Below, piece by piece: positions 24,993-33,606 of a DNA stretch of 50,246 nt. Under the pieces are notes generated by a model. That model saw only the letters and a list, made by a program, of their open reading frames with translations, searched no databases and was not told the origin of the DNA. Where the stretch lies: positions 1 through 50,246 of the forward strand of contig CAZVVM010000001.1 in the NCBI GenBank assembly GCA_964630635.1, written 5' to 3'. The stretch is from Colimorpha_A sp964630635 (GTDB lineage Bacteria > Bacillota > Clostridia > Oscillospirales > CAG-272). The first letter of the stretch is position 1. Each line of letters opens with the position of its first letter. A program made the translations under genes and the position numbers.

Positions 24993-26621
24993 ATGGCAAA
25001 GGATATTTCATACGGCTCCGACGCAAGAGCAGCGCTTCTTCGCGGAATCGATAAGCTTGCTGACACCGTAAAGATCACTCTCGGACCGAAGGGCAGAAAC
25101 GTCGTTCTTGAAAAGAAGTTCGGCGCGCCTATGATCATAAACGACGGTGTTACGATCGCAAAGGAAATAGAGCTATCCGATCCGATGGAAAACACGGGCG
25201 CACAGCTCATCAAGGAAGTTTCGATAAAGACCAACGACGCGGCGGGTGACGGTACTACTACCGCTACCATTCTCGCGCAGGCGCTCATTCACGAGGGCAT
25301 GAAGAACGTTACCGCAGGCGCTAACCCGATGGTTCTCCGCCGCGGTATTCAGAATGCAGTCGACGTTGCTGTTAAAAAGCTTGCGGCTATCTCGAAGCCT
25401 GTTGAGGGAACCGAGGATATCGCAAGAGTAGGTACGGTTTCTGCTGATGACGCAGTTATCGGTACTCTCATTGCCGACGCTATGGAAAAGGTATCGTCCG
25501 ACGGTGTTATTACCGTTGAGGAGTCCAAGTCTGCAGAGACCTACTGCGAGGTAGTAGAGGGTATGCAGTTCGACCGCGGATACATCTCCCCCTATATGGT
25601 TACAGATACCGAAAAAATGGAAGCCGTTATCGACGACGCTCTCATTCTTATTACCGATAAGAAGATCTCCAACATTCAGGATATCCTTCCTCTCCTTGAG
25701 CAGATACTCCAGTCGGGCAAGAAGCTCGTTATCGTTGCCGAGGATATCGAGGGCGAGGCACTTACCACTATTATTCTCAACAAGCTTAAGGGAACCTTCG
25801 TCTGTGTAGGCGTTAAGGCGCCCGGATTTGGCGAAAGAAGAAAGGAAATGCTCCGCGACATCGCTGTTCTTACGGGCGGCGAGGTCATCTCCGAGGAGCT
25901 TGGACTGGACCTTAAGGAGACCTCTATCGGTCAGCTCGGACGTGCTCGCCAGGTCAAGATCAACAAGGAAAACACCATCATCGTCGGCGGTATGGGCGAT
26001 CCCGATGAGATCAAGAGCAGAGTAACTCAAATCAAGAGCGCAATCGAGACAACGACCTCTGAATTCGACCGTGAGAAGCTCCACGAGCGTCTTGCAAAGC
26101 TTGCGGGCGGTGTAGCGGTAATCAAGGTCGGTGCCGCAACCGAGCCCGAGATGAAGGAAAAGAAGCTCCGTATCGAGGACGCTCTCAACGCTACAAAGGC
26201 GGCTGTTGAAGAGGGAATCGTTGCAGGCGGCGGCGTTGCACTCCTTAACGTAATTCCCGACGTAACCAAGCTCGTAAACACCCTTGACGGTGACGAAAAG
26301 ACCGGTGCAAAGATCGTTCTTAAGGCACTCGAAGCACCCGTACGTCAGATTGCTGAAAACAGCGGCTACGAGGGCTCCGTTATAGTTGATACCATTCTCA
26401 AGAGCAAGAAGATCGGCTACGGCTTCAATGCTGCAACCGAGAAGTACGTCGATATGGTAAAGACCGGTATCGTCGACCCGACGAAGGTCACACGTTCTGC
26501 TCTTCAGAACGCTTCCTCTATCGCTTCAATCGTCCTCACGACCGAGGCAGTTGTAGTCGATATCAAGGAAGAAACTCCCGCTCCCGCACCTATGGGCGGC
26601 GGAATGGGCGGAATGTACTGA
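24993..26621 (+). CDS. groEL: Chaperonin GroEL
   Basis: A 542-residue 60-kDa chaperonin. The N-terminus AKDISYGSDARAALLRGIDKLADTV, the ATP-binding LGPKGRNVVLEKKFGAP and NDGVTIAKEIEL, the catalytic DAAGDGTTTATILAQ, and the C-terminal GGMGGMY tail are all present and full length. An AAGGAGG site precedes the ATG. It is the second gene of the CIRCE-controlled operon and is followed by a strong terminator. Confidence 0.98.
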   Translation: MAKDISYGSDARAALLRGIDKLADTVKITLGPKGRNVVLEKKFGAPMIINDGVTIAKEIELSDPMENTGAQLIKEVSIKTNDAAGDGTTTATILAQALIHEGMKNVTAGANPMVLRRGIQNAVDVAVKKLAAISKPVEGTEDIARVGTVSADDAVIGTLIADAMEKVSSDGVITVEESKSAETYCEVVEGMQFDRGYISPYMVTDTEKMEAVIDDALILITDKKISNIQDILPLLEQILQSGKKLVIVAEDIEGEALTTIILNKLKGTFVCVGVKAPGFGERRKEMLRDIAVLTGGEVISEELGLDLKETSIGQLGRARQVKINKENTIIVGGMGDPDEIKSRVTQIKSAIETTTSEFDREKLHERLAKLAGGVAVIKVGAATEPEMKEKKLRIEDALNATKAAVEEGIVAGGGVALLNVIPDVTKLVNTLDGDEKTGAKIVLKALEAPVRQIAENSGYEGSVIVDTILKSKKIGYGFNAATEKYVDMVKTGIVDPTKVTRSALQNASSIASIVLTTEAVVVDIKEETPAPAPMGGGMGGMY

Positions 26622-26630
26622 TAATTCCAA

Positions 26631-26658
26631 AAATAAACCGCAATTTTGCGGTTTATTT
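26631..26658 (+). terminator. Terminator of groESL
   Basis: A perfect 12-bp stem, AAATAAACCGCA and TGCGGTTTATTT, with an ATTT loop followed by a T run. Confidence 0.92.
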
Positions 26659-26690
26659 TTTTATTTCTACTTCCTTTTTAGCTCTATGTA

Positions 26691-26699
26691 TGATATAAT
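26691..26699 (+). promoter_or_regulatory. Extended -10 promoter for the second ABC exporter pair
   Basis: TGATATAAT at 26691-26699 is an extended -10 (TG, one base, TATAAT). The expected -35 position holds TTCCTT, a poor match, so the promoter would depend on the extended -10. Confidence 0.55.
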
Positions 26700-26731
26700 A
26701 ATAAGGTTAAAATCATAATTAGGAGTTAATT

Positions 26732-28444
26732 ATGCTTAAATTACTGAAAAACATGAAGGGATACGGTAAGGAATGTATCCTCGGACCGCTTCTTAAGCTT
26801 ATGGAAGCGCTTATAGAGCTGTTCATTCCGTACGTAGTCCTCAATATGATAAATAACGGTATAGAAAAGAGTGATGCGAGTTATATCGTATGGTCTGCGC
26901 TCCTTCTTGTCGGTATGGGACTTGTGGGTCTTGCGCTGTCGATAACGGCACAGTACTTTTCTGCAAAGGCGGCAGTCGGCTTTACTGCACGCGTAAGAGA
27001 AAAGCTATTTGCTCATATACAGAAGCTTTCGTACAGCGATATTGACAAGATCGGTAAGTCAACCCTTATTAACCGTCTGACGAGTGATATGAACCAGGTA
27101 CAGACGGGTGTGAACCTTGCTCTTCGTCTCTTCCTGCGTTCTCCCTTTATCGTTTTCGGTGCGGCAATTATGGCTTTTACCGTCAGCCCCGAGGCATCTA
27201 CGGTCTTCCTTTTGGCAATTCCCGTTCTCGCAATAGTCGTATTCACGGTAATGCTCGTAACTATTCCGCTATACAGAAAGGTGCAATCCCGTCTTGACGG
27301 CGTCACCGCAAAAACGAGAGAGAATTTAAGCGGCGCGCGTATGCTACGCGCACTTGTTAAAGAGGACGATGAGATCGCTTCCTTCAATGAAAAGAACGGC
27401 GAGCTTAATCGGGCTCAAAAATTCGTTGGCAGAATTTCGTCGCTGATGAACCCGATGACCTTCGTCATCATAAATATCGCAATCGCGCTTCTCATCTATA
27501 AGGGCGGACTCCGCGTTGAGATCGGACTTCTTTCGCAGGCGGCAGTCATAGCACTTTATAACTATATGTCCCAGATACTCGTTGAGCTTATTAAGCTTGC
27601 GAATCTTATCATTACGATAACGAAAGCGGTTGCCTGCGGTAAGCGTGTTCAGTCGGTACTTGATATTCAGCCGTCTATTGTTAAGAGCGAGACAGGCGAC
27701 TGTGGATCGAATTCACTCGTTGAGTTTAAAGAAGTGTCGTTTAAATATTCAAAGGGCGGAGATCATGCGCTTAAAGACGTTAATTTTACCGCTGAAAAGG
27801 GCGAGACCGTCGGAATTATCGGCGGTACCGGCTCGGGTAAATCTACTCTTATAAATCTCCTTTGCCGTTTTTATGATACTACAAATGGCACGGTCTATCT
27901 TAAAGGAAATGACGTCAAGGGAATGTCCGAATCAGAGATTCTTTCTCTTATCGGAATCGTTCCGCAGAAATCGGAGCTTTTTGCAGGCACGATAAAGAGC
28001 AATATTCTCTTTGGCAACGAAAGTGCGTCGGACGAAGAAATCAACGAAGCGCTTGACTGTGCCGTTGCTTCCGAATTCGTAAATAAGCTTGAAAAGGGAA
28101 TAGACAGCCCCGTTGAGCAGTACGGACGCAATCTTTCGGGCGGTCAGAAGCAGCGACTGACTCTTGCACGTGCGCTCGTAAAGCGCCCCGAAATACTTAT
28201 TCTTGACGACAGCTCTTCGGCGCTTGATTACCTTACCGATCTTAAGCTTCGCAGAAATATCGCGTCGCTCGATTATAAGCCGACCGTCTTTATAGTCTCG
28301 CAGAGATTTTCCACCATCAAGGACGCGGACAAAATACTCGTTCTTGACGAGGGTGAGATCGTCGGTATCGGTAAGCACGACGAGCTTTATGATAGCAACG
28401 ACCTTTACCGTGAGATCTGCGTATCGCAGACGAAGAATGCGTGA
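26732..28444 (+). CDS. ABC exporter half-transporter, degenerate-site subunit (second pair)
   Basis: A 570-residue exporter half: membrane domain to about residue 320, then the ATPase. Walker A is GGTGSGKST, the signature LSGGQ, Walker B ILILDDSSSALD with Asp in place of the catalytic Glu, and the switch residue is Gln (VSQRFSTI). It is therefore the non-hydrolysing partner, like the subunit encoded at 10934-12649; the two have the same length and the same substitutions and look like paralogues. It is preceded by AGGAG and an extended -10 promoter, and the partner gene follows 10 bases later. Confidence 0.93.
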   Translation: MLKLLKNMKGYGKECILGPLLKLMEALIELFIPYVVLNMINNGIEKSDASYIVWSALLLVGMGLVGLALSITAQYFSAKAAVGFTARVREKLFAHIQKLSYSDIDKIGKSTLINRLTSDMNQVQTGVNLALRLFLRSPFIVFGAAIMAFTVSPEASTVFLLAIPVLAIVVFTVMLVTIPLYRKVQSRLDGVTAKTRENLSGARMLRALVKEDDEIASFNEKNGELNRAQKFVGRISSLMNPMTFVIINIAIALLIYKGGLRVEIGLLSQAAVIALYNYMSQILVELIKLANLIITITKAVACGKRVQSVLDIQPSIVKSETGDCGSNSLVEFKEVSFKYSKGGDHALKDVNFTAEKGETVGIIGGTGSGKSTLINLLCRFYDTTNGTVYLKGNDVKGMSESEILSLIGIVPQKSELFAGTIKSNILFGNESASDEEINEALDCAVASEFVNKLEKGIDSPVEQYGRNLSGGQKQRLTLARALVKRPEILILDDSSSALDYLTDLKLRRNIASLDYKPTVFIVSQRFSTIKDADKILVLDEGEIVGIGKHDELYDSNDLYREICVSQTKNA

Positions 28445-28454
28445 GGTGAACGAT

Positions 28455-30215
28455 ATGAAAAAGAAAATTTCAGCTTCATCACTCAAGCGCTCGCTCACCT
28501 ACGTCAAGCGCTATAAGCTTCTAATAACTCTCACGCTTATCCTTGCAACGGTATACGTTGCATCGTCGCTTATTATACCGATCATAATCGGTAACGCGAT
28601 CGACCTTATGATCGAAGGCACGCTTTTTGCCGACAAGGTCGCAAAGGTTCTTGGAATTACCGTAATCGTGGCTCTTATCGGCGGAATTGCACAGTGGCTG
28701 ATGAGCGTAATCAACAACAGAATAACCTATAACGTGATCCGCGATATGCGTAACGACGCCTTCGCAAAAATTCAGCGCCTGCCTCTATCGTACCTTGATA
28801 AGCACCCCGTCGGAGATACCGTCAGCCGAATTATTGCCGATGTCGAGCAATTCTCGGACGGTATGCTGATGGGCTTTACACAGCTATTTACCGGCATGCT
28901 GACTATCATTGCGACGCTTGTGTTTATGCTCGTTCTTAACCCGATAATTGCAATCGTAGTGTTCCTTTTAACGCCTCTTTCGCTTTTTATCGCATCCTTT
29001 ATCACGAAGCGCACGCAAAGGTTCTTCGCCCAGCAGGCGAAAACGCGCGGCGAGCAGACCGATTATATCAACGAAACGGTTGAGAATATCAAGACCGTCA
29101 AGGCGTTCAACCGCGAGGACGACGTATCCGAAAAATTCACCGAGATCAACCGCCGTCTTGAAAAGAGCGCCCTTAACGCAACCTTTTTCTCCTCGCTCGT
29201 TAATCCGACGACCAGATTTGTAAACTCGGTAGTTTACGCCGCAGTTGCTTGCGTCGGCTCGCTGTTTGCCGCAGGCATCTTCGGCTTCAGCTCAATCATA
29301 ATAACAGTCGGTGAACTGTCGACGTTTTTGCAGTACGTCAATCAGTATACGAAGCCATTCAATGAAATATCGGGCGTGTATGCAGAACTCCAGAACGCAC
29401 TTGCCTGTGCAGACAGATTTTTCGAATTTATTGAAGAGGACGCGGAGATCCCCGATTTGCCCGACGCCGTCGTGCTTGAAAACGTAAAGGGGAACATCGA
29501 GGCGCAAAACGTGGCGTTCTCGTATGACCAAGAAAAGCCGCTTATCACCGATTTCAGCATCAGCGTTAAGAGCGGAATGAAGGTTGCAATCGTCGGACCG
29601 ACGGGCTGCGGTAAAACTACGTTTATAAATCTTCTTCTGCGCTTCTATGACGTGAACGGGGGTTCGATCAAGATAGACGGACACGACATAAGAAAGATAA
29701 CCCGCAAGTCTCTGCGCGAAAATTACGGAATGGTCCTTCAGGAGACCTGGCTTAAAGCGGGAACCGTTCGTGAAAATCTTAAGCTCGGACGTCCCGACGC
29801 GACCGACGAAGAAATGATAAGCGCCGCAAAGCGCGTACATTGTCACGGTTTCATTTCGAGAATGGAAAACGGATACGACACCGTAATTGAAGAAAACGGC
29901 GGAGAGCTTTCGGGCGGACAGAAGCAGCTTCTGTGTATTGCACGCGCTATGATATCCGATCCGCCTATCCTCATTCTCGATGAGGCGACGTCGTCGATCG
30001 ACACGAGAACCGAGCTTCGCGTTCAGAACGCGATGAAGGATCTTATGGAGGGCAGAACCTCGTTCGTTGTTGCACACCGTCTTTCCACGATAAAGGAAGT
30101 TGACCTTATACTCGTAATGAAGGACGGAAACATCGTTGAGCAGGGAAGCCACGCGGAGCTTATTGAAAAGGGCGGCTTCTATGCAGAACTGTTTGAAAGC
30201 CAATTTTCTCATTAA
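28455..30215 (+). CDS. ABC exporter half-transporter, catalytic subunit (second pair)
   Basis: A 586-residue exporter half with Walker A GPTGCGKTT, a normal LSGGQ signature, Walker B ILILDEATSSID and the switch His in VVAHRLSTI. It is the catalytic partner of the subunit just upstream. Unlike its counterpart at 9162-10937, which has ISKGQ, its signature motif is intact. I start it at 28455, where GAGGTG lies six bases upstream; an in-frame ATG at 28344 would overlap the upstream gene by 100 bases and add a basic, non-family leader. The transported substrate is unknown. Confidence 0.93.
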   Translation: MKKKISASSLKRSLTYVKRYKLLITLTLILATVYVASSLIIPIIIGNAIDLMIEGTLFADKVAKVLGITVIVALIGGIAQWLMSVINNRITYNVIRDMRNDAFAKIQRLPLSYLDKHPVGDTVSRIIADVEQFSDGMLMGFTQLFTGMLTIIATLVFMLVLNPIIAIVVFLLTPLSLFIASFITKRTQRFFAQQAKTRGEQTDYINETVENIKTVKAFNREDDVSEKFTEINRRLEKSALNATFFSSLVNPTTRFVNSVVYAAVACVGSLFAAGIFGFSSIIITVGELSTFLQYVNQYTKPFNEISGVYAELQNALACADRFFEFIEEDAEIPDLPDAVVLENVKGNIEAQNVAFSYDQEKPLITDFSISVKSGMKVAIVGPTGCGKTTFINLLLRFYDVNGGSIKIDGHDIRKITRKSLRENYGMVLQETWLKAGTVRENLKLGRPDATDEEMISAAKRVHCHGFISRMENGYDTVIEENGGELSGGQKQLLCIARAMISDPPILILDEATSSIDTRTELRVQNAMKDLMEGRTSFVVAHRLSTIKEVDLILVMKDGNIVEQGSHAELIEKGGFYAELFESQFSH

Positions 30216-30230
30216 TTTTGTAAAATACTA

Positions 30231-30259
30231 TTGACTTTACCACTTTACTATGGTAAAAT
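30231..30259 (+). promoter_or_regulatory. Promoter of the histidine operon
   Basis: TTGACT (30231-30236), a 17-base spacer, and TAAAAT (30254-30259) preceded by TGG, an extended -10. Only 28 bases lie between the -10 box and the first gene, which leaves no room for a T-box leader or attenuator. Confidence 0.85.
30236..30257 (+). promoter_or_regulatory. Candidate operator within the his promoter
   Basis: An inverted repeat, TTTACCA (30236-30242), 8 bases, TGGTAAA (30251-30257), spans the spacer and enters the -10 box of the his promoter. Its half-site centres are about 15 bp apart, a dyad size that fits a small dimeric helix-turn-helix repressor. The first gene downstream encodes a TrpR-family protein, so autoregulation and control of the his operon through this site is the natural reading (inference). 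Confidence 0.65.
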
Positions 30260-30287
30260 GTTGACATCTTGTTTTTTAGGAGCAAAA

Positions 30288-30572
30288 ATGAAGAAGATAA
30301 GAAACGAAGAAATTGATATTTTGTTTGAGGCGATACTGTCCCTTACGGATATCGACGAGTGTCGAAGATTCTTCGACGATCTCTGCACCCGTAAAGAGAT
30401 CAACGATATGACACAGCGCCTGACGGTTGCAAAAATGCTGATGAACGATGACAAGTACGTTGACATCACATCAAAGACGGGCGTAAGCTCTGCTACCATA
30501 AGCCGCGTTGTCAAGTGCCTCGACGATGAGGACAGCGGTTACGCAAAAGTTTTGAATAAGATCGGAAAGTAA
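30288..30572 (+). CDS. TrpR-family regulator, YerC/HisR-like
   Basis: A 94-residue protein of the TrpR/YerC-YecD superfamily. DDLCTRKEINDMTQRLTVAKML is the first helix pair, and ITSKTGVSSATISRVVKCLDD is the helix-turn-helix. The ATG at 30288 has AGGAG five bases upstream; an in-frame ATG at 30231 lies in the promoter. It is the first gene of the histidine operon, with hisZ three bases later. YerC-type proteins near his genes in Firmicutes have been proposed as histidine repressors (HisR) by comparative genomics; I recall this from general knowledge and have not tested it here. The inverted repeat in its own promoter supports a repressor role. Confidence 0.88.
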   Translation: MKKIRNEEIDILFEAILSLTDIDECRRFFDDLCTRKEINDMTQRLTVAKMLMNDDKYVDITSKTGVSSATISRVVKCLDDEDSGYAKVLNKIGK

Positions 30573-30575
30573 GAT

Positions 30576-31694
30576 ATGAATTTCACACTTGACCTAAAAA
30601 GCTTTCGCGCAGACGAAAGAATGGCGCTTTCTCTTCGTTCGATATATGAAAGCTACGGATACCGTCCTTACAAAATGAGTAAGTTCGAGGAATACGAGCT
30701 TTATTCATCAAATATTGATTTTCTCGGTGACGGCGGCGTTCTTACCTTTACCGACGTAAACGGTAAGCTGATGGCACTCAAGCCCGACGTGACGCTTTCG
30801 ATAGTAAAGAATTCCAAAGGGAATAGCGGTACGCAGAAGGTTCATTACCGTGAGAACGTGTACCGCAGAAATGCACGCGGCGGGTCCTTCAAGGAAATGC
30901 TCCAGAGCGGAATTGAATGTATCGGAAATATAGGTTCTGTTGAAACCGTCGAGGTGCTTCTACTTGCGCTCAAGAGTCTTTCAGCAACCGAATGCTCATA
31001 CCGTCTTGATATTTCGCATATCGGTGTGCTTTCGTCTCTGATCGGAAACGAAATACCGAACGAGATCAAGGACGAGCTGTTCACTTGTATCAAGAGAAAG
31101 AACGCAGGCGGCATCGTTGAAGTCGCTGCTGCAAATTCACTCAATACCGACCGATTTGAGGCGCTTGCTTATGCCGTATCGCTTAACGGCAGCGCTCTTG
31201 ACGTTATTGCATCGCTCAAAAACATCTCCTATTTATCCGACTGTGAAGCTCTTAACGAGCTTAACGAGATCGTTACGACACTTAATTCACTCGGATATAA
31301 GGACAATATCGGCATCGACCTTTCAGTCGTAAACGATATGAACTATTATCGCTCGCTTATTTTCCGCGGGTATATCGACTGTATTCCCGAAGGAATTCTT
31401 TTCGGCGGCAGATACGACGATCTCGTTAAGAAGATGGGACGCGACTGCGGAGCTCTCGGGTTTGCGGTTGCCCTTGACCGACTTCAGGATCTGACAAAGG
31501 TAAATTTCGGTGACGGTAACGTCCTGCTCGTTTATTCGTCCTGCGTCTCTGCAAGCGAAGTAATGACTGCGGCAGACAATCTCCGCTCAAGCGGTTATTC
31601 GGTCGAAATAACGTCCGACAGAGATAAGGCAAGCGAATTTACAAAAGTATTCTACATCACGCAGAACGGCGTAACGGAGGACAAAAATGCTTAA
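30576..31694 (+). CDS. hisZ: ATP phosphoribosyltransferase regulatory subunit
   Basis: A 372-residue paralogue of histidyl-tRNA synthetase that lacks tRNA-charging activity and forms a hetero-octamer with short HisG, giving it activity and histidine feedback. Visible class II synthetase-like motifs are KPDVTLSIVK, VHYRENVYRR and GIECIG, with a late GGRYDDLVKKMG. The C-terminal anticodon domain of HisRS is reduced, as expected. It overlaps hisG by eight bases. The presence of hisZ explains why the HisG here is the short form. Confidence 0.93.
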   Translation: MNFTLDLKSFRADERMALSLRSIYESYGYRPYKMSKFEEYELYSSNIDFLGDGGVLTFTDVNGKLMALKPDVTLSIVKNSKGNSGTQKVHYRENVYRRNARGGSFKEMLQSGIECIGNIGSVETVEVLLLALKSLSATECSYRLDISHIGVLSSLIGNEIPNEIKDELFTCIKRKNAGGIVEVAAANSLNTDRFEALAYAVSLNGSALDVIASLKNISYLSDCEALNELNEIVTTLNSLGYKDNIGIDLSVVNDMNYYRSLIFRGYIDCIPEGILFGGRYDDLVKKMGRDCGALGFAVALDRLQDLTKVNFGDGNVLLVYSSCVSASEVMTAADNLRSSGYSVEITSDRDKASEFTKVFYITQNGVTEDKNA

Positions 31695-32316
31695 TATTGC
31701 TCTCCCAAAGGGACGGCTCGGAGAAAAAGTATATAAGATATTCGAGGAAGCGGGATACGAATGTCCGTCTGTCCTTTCAAACAGCCGTAAGCTGATCTTC
31801 GAAAACGAAAAGATGGGCGTTCGGTATTTCTGGGTGAAGCCGTCAGACGTTGCTATTTACGTTGAACGGGGCGCGGCTGATATCGGTGTCGCTGGCAAGG
31901 ATATTATTGAAGAATATTCGCCTGAAGTATACGAGCTTCTCGATCTTAATATGGGCAAATGCCGTATGGCAGTCGCGGCTCCAAAGGGATTTAATGATGA
32001 TCCAAACAGAACGCTTCGTGCCGCAACGAAATTCAAGAATATTGCATCGAAATATTACGCCTCACAATCGCGTGACATCGACATAATTGAGCTTAACGGC
32101 TCGATAGAGATCGCACCGATCCTAGGTCTATCCGACGTGATCGTCGATATAGTTGAGACGGGTACGACGCTTAAAGAAAACGATCTTGAGGTAATAACCG
32201 AGATCATGCGAATCAGCGCGCGTCTTATCTCAAACAAGACCTCGTTCAGATTTAAGAACGCGGAAATTACAGCACTTAAGGATGCAGTTGCAGCAGTCAT
32301 TTCGGCAAAGGAGTAA
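31687..32316 (+). CDS. hisG: ATP phosphoribosyltransferase, short form
   Basis: A 209-residue catalytic subunit that joins ATP and PRPP in the first step of histidine synthesis. The sequence LNIALPKGRLGEKVYKIFEEAG, RYFWVKPSDVAIYVERGAADIGVAGKD and the PRPP-binding DVIVDIVETGTTLKEN are diagnostic. It lacks the C-terminal histidine-binding domain of long HisG and therefore needs HisZ, encoded just upstream. GGAGG precedes the ATG inside hisZ. Confidence 0.97.
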   Translation: MLNIALPKGRLGEKVYKIFEEAGYECPSVLSNSRKLIFENEKMGVRYFWVKPSDVAIYVERGAADIGVAGKDIIEEYSPEVYELLDLNMGKCRMAVAAPKGFNDDPNRTLRAATKFKNIASKYYASQSRDIDIIELNGSIEIAPILGLSDVIVDIVETGTTLKENDLEVITEIMRISARLISNKTSFRFKNAEITALKDAVAAVISAKE

Positions 32317-32319
32317 AGA

Positions 32320-33594
32320 ATGATAAAGATATTGAAACAAGACACCTTAAAGCGTGATGACGCATTCTCATCGAGTGCTCCTGCTAACGTCACTGACATT
32401 GTATCGGGAATTATTGCCGACGTAGCTGCGCGCGGAGACGAAGCGCTTTTTGAATACTGTGAGAAGTTTGATAAATGTAAGCTTTCGTCTCTCATCGTAA
32501 CAAAAGAAGAGATCGAAAACGCATTCGAGCTTGTCGAGCCGGAGTTTATTGAGATACTTAAGGAAGCGGCAGAGAATATTCGCGTTTTCCATAAGAGACA
32601 GGTCAAAGAGGGCTTTATTCAGACGAACGAAAACGGTTCAGTCGTCGGACAAAGAGTAATACCTCTTGAAAAGGTCGGTCTCTACGTTCCCGGCGGTACG
32701 GCTGCATATCCGTCGACAGTTCTTATGGACGCAATTCCTGCAAAGGTGGCGGGCTGTAAGGAAATTGTAATCGTTACGCCGCCCGATAAAGAGGGAAAAG
32801 TCAACCCCGCAATTTTGGCGGCTGCCTATATAGCAGGCGTTGATAAAATATTCAAGGTTGGCGGTGCGCAGGCGGTCGCAGCTCTTGCTTACGGAACGGA
32901 GACGGTTCCGAGAGTTGATAAGATAGCCGGCCCCGGCAATATGTACGTTGCCGAAGCGAAGCGTCAGGTCTACGGTCGCGTCGACATTGATATGATCGCG
33001 GGCCCTTCTGAAATACTTATAGTTGCCGACGGAAAGAGCGACGCGAGAATTATCGCCGCAGACCTTCTTTCCCAGGCAGAGCACGATAAGAACGCCTCTG
33101 CCGTACTTGTTACCGACAGCGAAGATCTTGCAAAGGAAGTTTCAAACGAGCTTGAAAGACAGATCGCTCTTCTTCCTCGTTCCGAGATCGCAAGAGCGTC
33201 TATCGACAATAACGGTCTGATAATCGTAACGTCAAATATTGACGTTGCCATCGAAATAGCAGACGAAATTGCTCCCGAGCACCTTGAGCTTTCGGTCGAC
33301 GAGCCGTTCTCCTATCTCGGCAGGGTCAAAAACGCGGGTTCTGTCTTCCTTGGAAGATACTGCCCCGAAGCACTCGGTGACTATTTCGCAGGACCTAACC
33401 ACACGCTTCCGACAAGTGGTACGGCACGCTTTTCAAGCCCGCTTTCGGTTGATGATTTCGTGAAGAAATCGCAGTATATTTACTACACGAAGGACGCTCT
33501 TAACGCAGTCTATAAAAAGGTTGCGGCGTTTGCCGAAAAGGAAGGACTTTCGGCGCACGCAAAAAGTGCAAGAGCAAGATTCGAAAAATTTTAA
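32320..33594 (+). CDS. hisD: Histidinol dehydrogenase
   Basis: A 424-residue zinc enzyme that oxidises histidinol to histidine in two NAD-dependent steps, the end of the pathway. The motifs GLYVPGGTAAYPSTVLM, GGAQAVAALAYGTE, DMIAGPSEILIVADG and, near residue 350, GDYFAGPNHTLPTSGTARFSS are present, including the Zn and catalytic His region. AAAGGAG lies just before the ATG, and hisG ends three bases earlier. Full length for the family. Confidence 0.97.
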   Translation: MIKILKQDTLKRDDAFSSSAPANVTDIVSGIIADVAARGDEALFEYCEKFDKCKLSSLIVTKEEIENAFELVEPEFIEILKEAAENIRVFHKRQVKEGFIQTNENGSVVGQRVIPLEKVGLYVPGGTAAYPSTVLMDAIPAKVAGCKEIVIVTPPDKEGKVNPAILAAAYIAGVDKIFKVGGAQAVAALAYGTETVPRVDKIAGPGNMYVAEAKRQVYGRVDIDMIAGPSEILIVADGKSDARIIAADLLSQAEHDKNASAVLVTDSEDLAKEVSNELERQIALLPRSEIARASIDNNGLIIVTSNIDVAIEIADEIAPEHLELSVDEPFSYLGRVKNAGSVFLGRYCPEALGDYFAGPNHTLPTSGTARFSSPLSVDDFVKKSQYIYYTKDALNAVYKKVAAFAEKEGLSAHAKSARARFEKF

Positions 33595-33606
33595 GTGAGA
33601 TTAACG

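Noticed and set aside
25173..26084. A 303-residue minus-strand frame opposite groEL
   Set aside because: Composition is that of a shadow frame (rich in Arg, Ser, Leu and Cys), with no ribosome site or known domain; groEL is unambiguous.
28344..28454. A longer start for the second catalytic ABC subunit
   Set aside because: It would overlap the upstream gene by 100 bases and add a non-family basic leader; the ATG at 28455 has GAGGTG at good spacing.
30236..30290. A T-box or histidine attenuator before the his operon
   Set aside because: Only 28 bases separate the -10 box from the first ATG, with no room for a leader peptide or T-box fold.
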